From Triplophysa rosa (lineage: Eukaryota > Chordata > Actinopteri > Cypriniformes > Nemacheilidae), in NCBI RefSeq assembly GCF_024868665.1, contig NC_079891.1, positions 32,091,592-32,155,591 on the forward strand: a DNA stretch of 64,000 nucleotides, written 5' to 3'. The position numbers were made by a program, and so were the translations under genes. The notes under the pieces were generated by a model, which was not told the origin of the DNA, did no database searches, and saw nothing but the letters and a program-made list of their open reading frames with translations. Positions 1-10,560 of the stretch are shown piece by piece. Positions within the stretch are counted from its first letter, which is position 1. Each line of letters opens with the position of its first letter.

Positions 1-300
1 TGTAGGGTTTTTTTGTTCAAAATATTATGATATCTTTATATTGCCAACCCAGTATCATGTATTGTATGTGTGTCGTTACACAACTAATACGATGCCAATT
101 TCTTATTTATACAAATATACATATGAACATGTGAATTTGTAGAACTGCAGGTTTTGAGTGTGAGTACACAATATTTATGCAAAGCTTACTTAAAATATTT
201 CAAACTGACAATAACATTTGCAAATTAAATTTGTCTGCTATTAAGTTTTTAACTGAGTCTTGTAGAGTGCATCTGTCTGAGGATGATGTTTGGGACTCAC

Positions 301-449
301 CTGTAGCTCTTGCATGCTGTATGATGAAGCTGTAGAGGTGACTGGTGGATGCTGGAGGTTTGGCTTGTCTGGTGGTAAAGATGCTGGTCCAAATGTGTCT
401 GTCGGCTTATATTTATGTACCATCATCTCAATGGAGACCTTTCAAAGGC
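301..449 (-). CDS. Possible first coding exon of an unidentified minus-strand gene
   Basis: On the minus strand a 149-base block has a pyrimidine-rich tract ending in cacag as acceptor (exon from 449) and a consensus donor CAG|GTGAGT (exon end at 301). It holds an ATG (426 or 423) followed by 42 open codons rich in Pro, Thr and Ser, including TDTFGPASLPPDKP. An in-frame TGA lies between the acceptor and the ATG, so this ATG would be a true start with part of the 5' UTR. I do not recognise the protein. The gene would continue to the left of the window and would lie inside the first top3b intron or head-to-head with top3b. A chance ORF is quite possible. Confidence 0.25.
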
Positions 450-716
450 CTGTGCTCAAGGAGAGAGAGGAGGAGCAGACCCTTACACTGTCATTAGCGT
501 GTGGCCTTTTTTTTGGGTTCATTCACTTACATCCTCATCTAGATGTAAGAGTTCAGCCTTGGAAACGGCATACCATTAGCCCACGGCAACTAGGAACGTC
601 ATTCATGCTGATTTAGAGCAGGTATAGCATTAATGGAGAGAATGTGGAGAAAAGAATGAATGGAAAGGAGGATTGTATAATAATGCATAATTGGTGTTCT
701 TAATAGTGTTTTTTAA

Positions 717-1135
717 AGGTGGGATAACATGCAGTTTCTGTCAATCTCATATTAATCTTGACTACCTATACAGTAGTATTGCATACGTCGTATCTTCAAA
801 GAGTATTTAGTTTGATCAAATTTATAAAAGAGAGATACAGTTGTACGATTATTTCCGGAAAAAGACGAGCTGCTTGAGGCGGGCAGGGGGACTAGAGCAC
901 GAGCACACAACATCATCGCATGAATCCCTTTGTGTTGTATACATTATGCACGTATGCGCAGATTGCCAAAAAAACCCCACAGACATATGACTTAGTTTGA
1001 CCTACCGTGTGCGGTTCATGTCCGGCATGTTTTAGCACTGGGACCGCGCCATCTCCAAATCTAGCGTTATAACCAACGTTTATTTAACATCCATCACTGA
1101 AATGCCGCACGCACGCACGCACACACGCACACACG

Positions 1136-1174
<39 letters not shown>

Positions 1175-1548
1175 CAACCTCTCTCACTATTGCAAGAGTA
1201 ACAAGCTGCAGCTGCAGGCCAACAGCGCAGCCAATCTTGATAACGGGTCTTCCTATCGCTTGCCGGTTGGTGCGTGGGCTGGCTATTTCTTTCGCTTTGC
1301 CATGGGCATGCTTTTCTGGGAGAATTGCCCAATAAAAGGAATAGGATCCCTGTTACGAAACAGGGATCCAGACTTATAAAAAACTTTCCGAAACAAGTTG
1401 AAATGCTGGGGGAGTGTATCAAGCACAGAAATACTACGCCATACGTCCAACTCGTTTTTTATCAAGTTGACCATGATAAGCATAAGAAGCCAGCACGTTT
1501 AACAGTGTAAAGAAGTCAGAATGCATGACATAGCATGTTATCCCGCCT
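717..1548. mobile_element. TTAA-flanked non-autonomous DNA transposon
   Basis: Terminal inverted repeats AGGTGGGATAACATGC (717-732) and GCATGTTATCCCGCCT (1533-1548) differ at one base and are bounded by a TTAA target duplication (713-716 and 1549-1552). TTAA targets are used by piggyBac- and Kolobok-type transposases. The 832-bp body has an (AC)n microsatellite (about 1103-1172) and a BamHI-type hairpin (1346-1371) but no transposase ORF, so it would need enzyme in trans. It lies in the first top3b intron. Confidence 0.8.
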
Positions 1549-1736
1549 TTAAGTTATATTTGTAGAGCATTGCATTAGCATTGCGAAGGGCATGAACTCT
1601 GCACAGAGGTCATGAACTCGATGCGAAGGTCGATGCAATTTTGCCTTGAATTCAATAAAGGAGCCATACAAAAGGAGGAATTATCATTGAAACATTAAAC
1701 GGTTAAAGAAAGTGTGGATTTTTCTTTGGCTGACAG

Positions 1737-4700
1737 GTAGCTGTTTAACCCGGAAGGGACTGAACGGAGCATGCTCAGTCCACGAGTACACTGGAAACTT
1801 CGAGGGCCAAAACATGAGGTTCAAGATGACATCAGTGTGCGGACACGTCATGAGTCTGGACTTCATCGGCAAGTGTCTCGTCTTCCTCCAAGCACTGAAT
1901 GTCATTTTGCGTGTGAATGTTTTGAATGGCCAATGAAATGTTGCTTTTCCAATCCAGTCAGATTGTTTTCCTCAATGTTTAACAGGAAAATATAACAACT
2001 GGGATAAAGTCGATCCAGCCGAGCTGTTCAGTAAAGCACCGACTGAGAAGAAGGAAGCAAACCCCAAACTAAATATGGTCAAATTCCTTCAGGTGACTGT
2101 TTACCTGTCATTTCACACCTGTTGGTTGTCACCATTTTGTCTGTTATAAAAAAGTATTAGTAGTGGACTTTTGACCACATTAAACTCTTTAAGCACTTAT
2201 CATATATGCGTTTTTACATTTTAACTTAATATCAAGTTGTTGTTGTTGGCAGGTTGAAGCTAAAGGTTGTGATTATGTTGTCCTGTGGTTGGACTGCGAT
2301 AAAGAAGGAGAAAACATTTGTTTTGAGGTACGCCTGATGTCATTCTATTATGATCACAAATTATGAAAATGAAACAAAACATTGGGGGTCAGTATGGTCC
2401 ATCTTTTTAAAAAGTGGCGTTTTTTGTGTGCGTTTTGTATAATACAGGTGTTGGATGCCATTCAGCCGTTTATGAATAAATCTTACGGTCATGAGTGTAC
2501 CGTGTACCGGGCCAAGTTCAGCTCCATCACAGACACTGATATCTGCAACGCAATGAACCGACTCGGAGAGCCCAACAAGAACGAAGCTTTGTCTGTAGAC
2601 GCACGTCAAGAACTGGACCTCAGAATCGGCTGCGCTTTCACACGGTATGAAAGTGATCATTTGTGTCCTGCAGGAAGTATGAATGTTTTAAATAGATCAT
2701 ATTATTGTCATTTTTGATTCATATATTTGCCCAATAGGTCAATGGATTGATCACTTAAAAAATCGAACCGTTGTCTTTAGTTTCCAGACCAAGTACTTCC
2801 AGGGAAAATATGGGAATTTGGACTCCTCTTTGATTTCCTTCGGCCCCTGTCAGACCCCCACACTGGGTTTCTGTGTGGATCGTCATGATAAGATCCAGTC
2901 CTTCAAACCCGAGTCATACTGGGTTGTTCAGGCAAAGGTCAGTACACTTGTACCAGCAATTAAATGACAAATCTAATTTGGCTAAATTTGTTTCTCAATC
3001 CAGTTAGATTATTTTGATGTTTGTTATGCGTTTCTCACTTTTTGCATAAAAGTGTCTGCTAAATATAAACGTGACACTGATTCGTTCAAAAATGATATTG
3101 CTCTTTTTCTGTATTTCTCTATATTTTGTGTTCAAACAGGTTTTTAAGGGGAAGGACAGCCCGCTCACATTGGACTGGGACCGTGTGCGAGTATTTGACC
3201 GTGATGTTGGTCAGATGTTTGTCAACATCGCAAAAACAGCAAAGGAGGCTAAGGTGTGCCTTCATCCAAACTTCAAACTCATTTTAGATGATTATTCGTG
3301 TACGTTTTTACAGCACTTTTACAGCAACAACAGTGTAAACCTCATATCAGAATGTGTCTTTTAAAAACCTCGTATCTCCATATTTTGTGATTTCTATTTT
3401 TTGCCATAGATAATTATTATTAGTCACCCTTTATGTGTGTCATGCAGTTTTGCAAATATCTAAGCAGGAAAAAGTGCTGGTCAACTTTGACCTCACAGTT
3501 TTTTCGCTGAAAAACAGCGAGGTTGGACATACAAGGTTTTGGAAGGATGGCGACGATATGTTTTGTCGTGTGTCTGTTTTGCAGGTTGATTCTGTGACGA
3601 AGAAGGAGAAAGCCAAGCAGAGACCTCTTGCATTAAACACAGTGGAGATGTTAAGAGTCGGCAGCTCTGCTTTAGGTAAGCGCTATCCCTTCTGAAATTG
3701 TGAACGTTGCATCCAAGAGTCACAGATTCTTGGGATGAATGAATTGAGAATTAAATGAAAGTACAACTTCCAAGCTTCCAAACAAATATTGCTTATGGGT
3801 AACATCAGTCATAAGAACCCAGAAAAACAGCAGATTTGACTTAAAATGTCAAGTTTGTTGACATTTTTTGGTAAATGATGACAATAGGAAGGATAAAACG
3901 TTTTGCACATCCTTCAGTTCAACTACAATAATAAAATCACGCAATTGAATGTATAAGATATAGTCCATATACTGTCTCTGGTTAATCTCATCACCAAAGA
4001 TATGAGCATCTTCCTGCTCCATCCGTGTAATGCGTAAAGTTGCACAAAAAGTAATTTGACGTGGTATTAATAAACCCGTGTTCATCAGGAATGGGTCCCC
4101 AGCACACTATGCAGATAGCAGAACGTCTCTACACGCAGGGTTACATCAGCTACCCTCGTACAGAGACTACACATTACCCTGAGAACTTTGACCTCAAGAG
4201 CACCCTCAGACAACAGGCCAACAGCTCCTTCTGGGGCGAAACGGTGAGCGTGACCCTCGTTCCCAACCCTGACAAGATCATGGGAACTTAAAGCGGCAAC
4301 GAGTAACTTTTTGACCTTAAAATAATGTCTCTAAAATTATTTTAGTGGTAGGACAACTTTTAACTGGACGAATTTTACTGCCATTACTACCTAAGCAGCC
4401 TCCTATCGGCTGAAATTGCACTTGTAACTTTGGTGTTCGGGCCGGTACAAGCCCCGCCTATCCCCTGCTTTACGGCATACGTCACGTTTTAGTCGTAGCC
4501 TGGGAGAAGTTAGCCAACAGCAGAGCTAACAGTATGACGAAACTATCCAAAACATCACCATGGCAGAGCCAGCCAAAAAAACAAAGAGGGTTTTGTCAGA
4601 GGAAGCAAAGAAAAGAAAGCGAGAGAGTGATCGGACACGAGGCCGGTCACGAATCAATATCAGACGGGCTTACACTCGGGTGGCGCGAGCAGCAAGAGGC

Positions 4701-7700
4701 AACGGGTTGCAAAACGGATGCAGACCTAGCGGTCCGGCTCCTGGATTTGTAAGTGTATTTGTACATTTTTTGTTACTGTCCTGTACTTTTGACCGTATTT
4801 GTTATTAGTCTGTGTCATTGGCGCAACACCGGTTCACACTTTATAAGCGTAAGGTAGCTGAGAGATAATATATGGTTGCCGGTGTCGATAGCTAGAATGT
4901 TGTCGTGTCTCGTCATGAATGTGTGTAGTGCTTGTAAATAAAGACTAAACAACCACACTAAACGTGTTGTGGTAAAAAGTAGCAGATTCTTTAGTTCAGA
5001 CCAGTAAACCACGTAAATGTTGAACAGTTCAGTCGTTGATTAGGCTAATGTTGTCATTATATACAGTATATACACATGCTATGCGCTGTTTTCATAGCGT
5101 ATCTGGGTCCGCCGGGTCCGTCGGCTTAGTAAACAAACTCACGTGTATTGAGCTGCCAGCGGGAAATCTTTGCGACAGTTTTTACGACACTGCATACAGA
5201 CAATTCCGCTTATCAACCATGTGGGGCAACAGTGAGCAAAAGTTACTCGTTGCCGCTTTAAGATCAGTTATTTGTCAGGCAAGTGAAAATCTCATATCTC
5301 AAGTAAAATAATATCATGTCTTGGAATGTTTATGTGTAGGTTAAAGCTCTGATCTCAGAGGGCATTAACAGGCCGAGGAAAGGGGCGGATGCTGGAGATC
5401 ACCCACCGATCACACCTATGAGAGCGGCGTCTGAGAGCGAGCTGGGTACGCTCGTCACCGTATTCATTTACATTTACGTATTTGGCAGACGCTTTTATCC
5501 AAAGCGACTCACATTGCATTCTACTATACATTGTATCTGAGTATGTGCCATCTCCTGGGATCTAACCCATGACCTTGGCGTTGCCAGCGCCGTGCTCTAA
5601 CCACTGAGCCACAGGAAAGCTATTCGTCGACTTAAAGGGATAGTTCACCTTCGAAATGAAAATTCTGTCATCGTTTACACGCGCTCTTGTCATTTCTAAC
5701 CTGTTTGACTTTCGCGGAACACAAAAGAAGATCTTTTGAAAAGAGTTGGTCCCTTGCATTGGTTTTGTGTCCATACAATAGAAGTCAATGGGTTTTTGCT
5801 TACCGACATTTTTCTAAATATCTTCGTTTGTGTTTCGCAGAAGAAAGAAAATCACACAAGAGGATGAGTAAACGATGACAGAATTTTCATTTCGAAGGTG
5901 AACTATCCCTCGAAAAATGTAGAAGATTTGAGGAGACGACAGTGTGGTTTCTTTTTGTAGGGAGTGACGGTTGGCGTCTGTACGATTACATCACACGTCA
6001 CTTCATAGCGACGGTCAGCCACGACTGTAAATTTCTCCAGACCACGATATCTTTCAGTATCGCCACAGAGACGTTCACATGCACCGGAAAGACGCTCATT
6101 TCTGCTGGTACGTACCATCTTAAGACGAATGACGCACGCCAGGGTCGAAGCTTTGACTATGTGGGGGAGATTTTAAGAAATGCTGTCCGTCTCAGGGTAC
6201 ACTGAGGTGATGCCCTGGCAGGGTATTCCACTGGAAGAGGCTTTACCCGTGTGTGAGAGAGGAGACACTTTTACAGTGGACGAGATCAAACTGCTGGAGA
6301 AACAAACCAATCCACCAGATTACCTCACTGAGGCCGAGCTCATCACACTGATGGAGAAACACGGCATCGGTGAGCGATGAGTTGAGATTCTTTAGATGTC
6401 ACATCTATGAAGGATCATTTATCCAAGACCGTTTCATGCAATTCACATGTATTGCTATTATTCTGGCTGTGTTTTAGGTACGGATGCCAGCATCCCTGTC
6501 CACATTAACAACATCTGCCAGAGGAACTACGTGACTGTTGAAACTGGCCGTAAACTCAAACCCACCAACCTGGGAATTGTTCTGGTTCACGGTTACTATA
6601 AAATTGGTAAGAAGGTAGTTCAGCCTCAGTAAATAATGCAGTTATGTCGTACCAAGGTTGCAGGATGGAGTCCCACAAGATACGATTCTCCGTGAATATT
6701 GCATCGAAAGTCACCTTGGATCCAATTGAGATTTGCCTTTGTGCGTTTGTGTGTTAGATGCAGATTTGGTCTTGCCCACTATCCGGAGCGCTGTGGAGAA
6801 GCAGCTGACTCTGATCGCTTTAGGAAAAGCAAACTTTGATCAGGTCTTGCAGCACACTCTGGATATATTCAAGAGGAAGTTTCACTACTTTGTGGACTCG
6901 ATTTCTGGTAATGCCAAACACGAAGAATCCATGTAAAAATATGGTTTCATGACCATATTTAGGAAATCACTTCCTGACACGTATGCTTAGCCTAAGCTAG
7001 GACTATGCCTTAGTTAATTTAGGCTATTTAAGTCGCTTTTTAAAAAAAATGTCTTTGAAAAAAACATGACTGATGTGCATCTTGAGACAAAACATTGGCA
7101 CTGATATATTTGGAGATATGTCAGGGCAAGTTATTTTCGGTTAAGACAGCTCAAAAGTCACTTTAGTCCGGGACTAGCCTTAAGCCTTGTCTGTGAAACT
7201 GGGGCATGGTGTGTCTTTTAGTTTTATTTTAACACGGCACAACATAGACAAGTTTCTAGGAAGAAGACTTTTTTTTGTCCGCAATGAATATGGAACTGCT
7301 TTTTGAGTCGCAGTCGTAATCAGAACGCATTTGTTGTTTAACATTCAGTTACATGGAGCAAAGTTTTGAACCAATAAGATTTCGCTGTGGGCGTGGCTAC
7401 CCACAGCAACAATATAACAACAAAACTTCTATTTTCATGGAGAGGATTTTATTTTTCTCTCTTGCTTTGTTTTACTGTTCTTAGGACACATTATACATCT
7501 CCAGCACCTTTTTTGCAGCTTATTTGTTTATGCATTTATATTCACTTATAACATTGTTTTTTAACAGGTATGGATGAATTAATGGAGGTGTCGTTCTCTC
7601 CGATCGCTGCCACGGGGAAGCCACTGTCTCGATGTGGCAAGTGCCATCGCTTCATGAAATACATACAGGTCTGTGAGGACTCAAATCAAAATTTAAACGT

Positions 7701-10013
7701 ATAACAACAATACATTTCTATAGTGTAATGATTTTTTTACATAAGTTCAAAGTTTAGTTCTGTACAACAGTCAATTCAAATGATCGCATTTGATCCCTGA
7801 ACTTGAGTTTACTGTTGTTTTTCAGATTGACTTGAACCTGTGAACTTTCTATTTGGGGCTGTCAAACGATGAATCGTGATTGATAGCAATCCAGAATTTA
7901 CATGTATAAACACAAAAACATGCACATACCTTTATTATATTTAGGAAATATTTAGATGTGCTTATTTATGTTTACCAATAATTGAAATTATATATAAATG
8001 TTTATTCAGTTTGTTTATTCATTATTCAAAATGTTATTTTTCTGAAATATATGCATGCGTATGTTTTTATAAACACAAAATGAATATGCCCAGCACACCG
8101 ACATATATTATGTAAACACAAACTTTTACTCTGGATGGGATTTATCGTTCGACAGCCCTTTTTCTATTTCAATCCTTTTATGGGAACTTACGACCGGCTC
8201 AACAAGTTCACACAAAAATGAGAATTCTGTCATCATTAACTCCCTCGAGTTGTTCCAAATCTGTATTAATGTCTTTGTTCTGATGAACGCAGAGAAAGAT
8301 ATTTGGAAGAATGCTTGTAACCAAACAGATCTCGCCCCCCATTGACTCCCATAGTAGGAAAAAAATACAATGGTAGTCAAAAGTGCCCCAGAACTGTTTG
8401 CTTTCCTACATTCTTCAAGATGTCTTCTTGAGTTCAACAGAACAAAAATAATGATAAAGTAATTTTTTTGGAACATCTCGAAGGTGAGTAAATGATGACA
8501 GACTTTTCATTTTTGGGTAAACTGTCATATTGCACAATGTTTTGTAAATCCAAAATGTCTCTTTTAAAACTAATGTGTGATTGAGATCATAAAACGTTGA
8601 TAATGCACAGTGACTAACGCACATGAACTTGACTTGGACGGCTTTGGTTGAGTCATCTGCGTATACACACATTTTCAGATCCTAATTACCATACACATGG
8701 CCACTTCACTTTAAAGCATTCTCTCGCTCTCGCTCTCGCTCTCTCTCTCTCTCGCTCGCTCTCTCTCTCTCTCTCGCTCTCTCTCTCTCTCTCGGCCTTC
8801 AGCGTTGAAGCTTTTAAATAAATGCACTTTGTGAATCTGAATCCTGAATAATCACTGTATATTAGATATTAGTCATACAGTAAGTGTCTCTTATCATTGC
8901 TCTTCCTTCATATTAAACGGTTGGCTGTTGATTTAATTTTTTTATGTTCTCATATTTTGAAAGTAATGTTCCAAATGACTAATGTAAAGCTCAAAATCAT
9001 GACGCAACAGCTGACATTTTAGTGCTCTTCTACAAGTCACAAATACAAACTTCTTAGCCGCTCTTTCAGGCTAAACCCAGTCGCCTGCACTGCTCGCACT
9101 GCGATGAGACCTACAGTTTACCACAGAACGGAGCAATAAAACTGTACAAGGAGCTGAGGTGTCCTCTAGATGAGTTTGAGCTGGTGCTCTGGACGTCAGG
9201 ATCTCGAGGCAAAAGCTACCCTGTGTGTCCATACTGCTTCAGCAATCCTCCCTTTAGAGACATGAAGAAAGGTGAGACAGATTACAAGTCAAGCTCATTT
9301 ATGCATTATTCTGCTCTTACAGGGATAGTTCCCCCGAAAAGAAACCTCAAAACCTGTATATGACTCTTGGACTCAGTGGACCACAAAAGAAGATATTTTG
9401 AGAAATGTCTCAGCGGTTTTGAGTCCATACAATGGAAGTCAATGGGGTCCAGTGTTGTTTGGAAGTCACACAGGTTTGGAATGACAAGAGATACGAGTCC
9501 CTTATGTCAATCTCTCTCGTTCTCTGTCTGTCTTTAGGAATGGGCTGTAATGAATGCACCCACCCGTCCTGTCAACACTCCCTCAACTCTCTCGGCATTG
9601 GTCAGTGCGTCGAATGCGAGACGGGCGTCCTCGTCTTCGATCCCACCCCTGGGCCGAAGTGGCGCATGTCTTGCAACAAATGCAACGTGGTGGTGCATTT
9701 CTTCGAGAACGCACATAAAGTACAGGTGTCCCAGGACAGCTGCGAGTCCTGCGAAGCCTCCCTGGTCTCTGTGGACTTTAAGACGCGCTCGCCGTTTCCT
9801 GACGGTGATACTCAGCACACCGGCTGCGTGTTTTGCGACCCTGCGTTCCAGGATCTTGTGGAGTTGAAACACGCGACCATGCGGCATCCTATGCACCGGG
9901 CAGGAGGGGCACGGAGAGGGAGGGGGAAGGGACGAGGGAGGAGACCGGTGGGGAGAGGGAATCCTAAAAAACCCAAGGATAAAATGGCAGCGTTGGCTGC
10001 GTATTTTGTATAG
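1737..10013 (+). CDS. top3b: DNA topoisomerase III beta, 5'-incomplete (16 coding exons)
   Basis: Type IA topoisomerase that relaxes negatively supercoiled DNA and acts on RNA (known for the family, with TDRD3). Exons: 1737-1868, 1986-2092, 2253-2327, 2448-2644, 2781-2937, 3140-3253, 3585-3675, 4089-4243, 5340-5445, 5961-6107, 6196-6369, 6478-6606, 6758-6907, 7568-7668, 9070-9271, 9538-10013. Phases agree throughout and give 836 whole codons before the TAG stop. The human protein has 862 residues, so only about 25 N-terminal residues are missing, including the MVAEKPS Toprim start. No sequence for them exists in 1-1736, so that exon lies left of the window. Visible landmarks are [16 protein letters not shown] (Toprim acidic motif), [15 protein letters not shown] with the active-site Tyr, Cys-pair zinc ribbons and an Arg/Gly-rich tail ending AALAAYFV. 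All introns are GT-AG except the first visible one, which is GC-AG. Identification is essentially certain. Confidence 0.97.
2253..2327 (+). CDS. top3b: top3b exon with the Toprim acidic motif
   Basis: This 75-bp exon (25 codons, phase 0 at both ends) reads [20 protein letters not shown] and then NICFE. The DCDKEGE segment is the DxDxE-type acidic cluster that binds magnesium in Toprim domains of type IA topoisomerases. All acidic residues are present, so the metal site is intact in the part that can be seen. Acceptor ttggcag ends at 2252 and donor gtacgc starts at 2328. Confidence 0.95.
4089..4243 (+). CDS. top3b: top3b catalytic-tyrosine exon
   Basis: The exon carries the active-site motif [15 protein letters not shown]. 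The nucleophilic Tyr, which forms the transient 5'-phosphotyrosine bond with DNA or RNA in type IA enzymes, is the codon TAC at 4151-4153 (equivalent to human Tyr336). The flanking SYPRTET residues are unchanged, so cleavage chemistry should be intact. The exon starts with two bases completing a Gly codon (acceptor atcag at 4084-4088) and ends in phase 0 before gtgagc. A transposon inserts 48 bp downstream, at 4292. Confidence 0.95.
4292..5257. mobile_element. TTAA-flanked transposon with a decayed ORF
   Basis: Perfect terminal inverted repeats of 20 bp start at AGCGGCAACGAGTAACTTTT (4292-4311), mirrored at 5238-5257. Both ends are next to TTAA (4288-4291, 5258-5261). The 966-bp element sits in a top3b intron, 48 bp after the active-site exon. 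Inside, an ATG at 4560 opens a basic ORF ([20 protein letters not shown]...). Its likely continuation ([13 protein letters not shown]) is in another frame, so the ORF is frameshifted near 4680. From memory of similar fish repeats this is the accessory basic protein of a TTAA element family. I am unsure of the superfamily. Confidence 0.8.
5463..5620 (-). repeat. tRNA-derived SINE copy
   Basis: On the minus strand the copy begins with a tRNA-like head (cctgtggctcagtggttaga, box A-like, then a box B-like ggttagatcccagg) and ends in the tail tttggataaaagcgtctgcc followed by aaatacgtaaatg. The same family occurs at 38436-38577, 44551-44680 and 54286-54445, with a tail fragment at 17961-18010. It is a retroposed Pol III element, not a functional tRNA. 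Confidence 0.75.
5636..5910. mobile_element. TTAA MITE, family A, short full copy
   Basis: Inverted ends AGGGATAGTTCACCTTCGAA (from 5636, after TTAA 5632-5635) and TTCGAAGGTGAACTATCCCT (ending 5910) match perfectly. The right TTAA is lost. Internal blocks (cacaaaagaagat, gaagtcaatggg) are shared with the many family A copies in the window. It directly abuts a SINE on its left. Confidence 0.75.
6985..7205. repeat. Repeat family B copy (decayed)
   Basis: Matches the element at 42655-42882 over ccttagttaatttaggctat, gtgcatcttgagacaaaaca and gggactagccttaagcc. The termini are eroded. It lies in a top3b intron. Confidence 0.55.
7568..10013 (+). CDS. top3b: top3b C-terminal zinc-ribbon and RGG-like exons (7568-7668, 9070-9271, 9538-10013)
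   Basis: These three exons encode the C-terminal region distinctive of TOP3B. Cys pairs appear in order: CGKC, CSHC, CPLD...CPYC, CNEC...HPSC, CVEC, CNKC, CESC and CVFC, consistent with several zinc-ribbon modules. They are followed by an Arg/Gly-rich stretch (around 9895-9960) corresponding to the RNA- and TDRD3-associated RGG region of the family. The protein ends AALAAYFV, then TAG at 10011-10013. The intron 7669-9069 is enlarged by a palindromic element, a MITE and a CT microsatellite. A further MITE fragment ends shortly before the terminal acceptor at 9537. Confidence 0.93.
7856..8158. mobile_element. MITE with GGGCTGTCAAACGAT / ATCGTTCGACAGCCC ends
   Basis: Inverted ends gggctgtcaaacgat (7857) and atcgttcgacagccc (ending 8158) enclose an AT-rich body with rows of tataaacacaaa-type sequence. 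A decayed relative is at about 29727-30020 in a gak intron (same tgtaaacacaaactttt.ctggat segment). It has no coding capacity and lies in the top3b intron before the zinc-ribbon exon 9070-9271. Confidence 0.65.
8211..8527. mobile_element. MITE family A copy
   Basis: Carries the family blocks aatgagaattctgtcatcat, gaaagatatttggaagaatg, cattgactcccatagtagga and ggtgagtaaatgatgacag. Minus-strand ORFs here are by-products of the repeat. The left terminus is eroded. Confidence 0.65.
8723..8793. repeat. (CT)n / (CG)-interrupted microsatellite
   Basis: A 71-base run of tct/cgct repeats on the plus strand, in the top3b intron 7669-9069. Confidence 0.85.
9321..9495. mobile_element. MITE family A fragment before the last top3b exon
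   Basis: Starts agggatagttcccccgaaaa and includes cacaaaagaagatattttga and caatggaagtcaatgggg. It ends about 40 bp upstream of the acceptor at 9537, so it may supply part of the branch-site region. Confidence 0.55.
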
Positions 10014-10100
10014 AAGTGTCTGTTGTGTAGTAAAACTCAAAGCCATGTTAACAAAACAAATGAGCAATAACAGCAATAAAGTTTTAGTTTAAAACTGTCA
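10014..10100 (+). terminator. top3b: top3b 3' UTR and polyadenylation signal
   Basis: A short 3' UTR follows the TAG stop. A canonical AATAAA sits at 10075-10080, about 62 bases after the stop, followed by a T/GT-rich stretch (gtttctgtgtctttg) that would serve as the downstream element. Cleavage is expected around 10092-10105. The site is inferred from motifs only. Confidence 0.65.
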
Positions 10101-10254
10101 TCTGTGTTTCTGTGTCTTTGAATGATTATATGCGATACATTTACATGCAATACAAGACATTTCAGACAGCCGTTTCGTAGGATTGTCCATGTGTGTAGTA
10201 TGTTTGATGGCTAGCAGAAAGATACTAACACACAGCTGCAGAAAAATCATTTCA

Positions 10255-10560
10255 AATAAACATTTCCCTAGATGTATTGTGGTCATTCCAGTCCCGTGTC
10301 TGTTGAATTTCAACAGAATCAAACCTCAGAAGTGACAAAGTCATCCAACAACAATGTGAAAGACTGACAGCATGACAAGACGTGAAAACTGAAAAAATAT
10401 CACTTGTACAAATATTACTGTTGTATTGCTTAAAAGTGAATACGAACTTGTTTTCTTTGCAATATTTGAGGTCTGAAAAATACAGAGCATCTTTTTTTTG
10501 CAATACATGCCAATAGAAACAAAATTTTTATTTGAAATTTGGGAGAAATATTGTTAGTAG
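10255..10560. repeat. Dispersed repeat family D, copy 1
   Basis: Shares tgtggtcattccagtc, gtctgttgaatttcaaca, aaacctcagaagtgacaaag and atttgggagaaatat with 43495-43945. A short piece in opposite orientation is at 24330-24410. No terminal repeats could be set, so its class is unknown. Confidence 0.55.

Noticed and set aside
2361..2660. 99-codon minus-strand ORF
   Set aside because: Shadow of top3b exon 2448-2644.
8126..8476. 116-codon minus-strand ORF, with similar ORFs at 22136-22375, 28272-28585 and 42137-42579
   Set aside because: They recur at each MITE family A copy, so they derive from the repeat and are not genes.
9534..10076. 180-codon minus-strand ORF
   Set aside because: Antisense shadow of the last top3b exon. 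The plus strand encodes conserved zinc-ribbon sequence.
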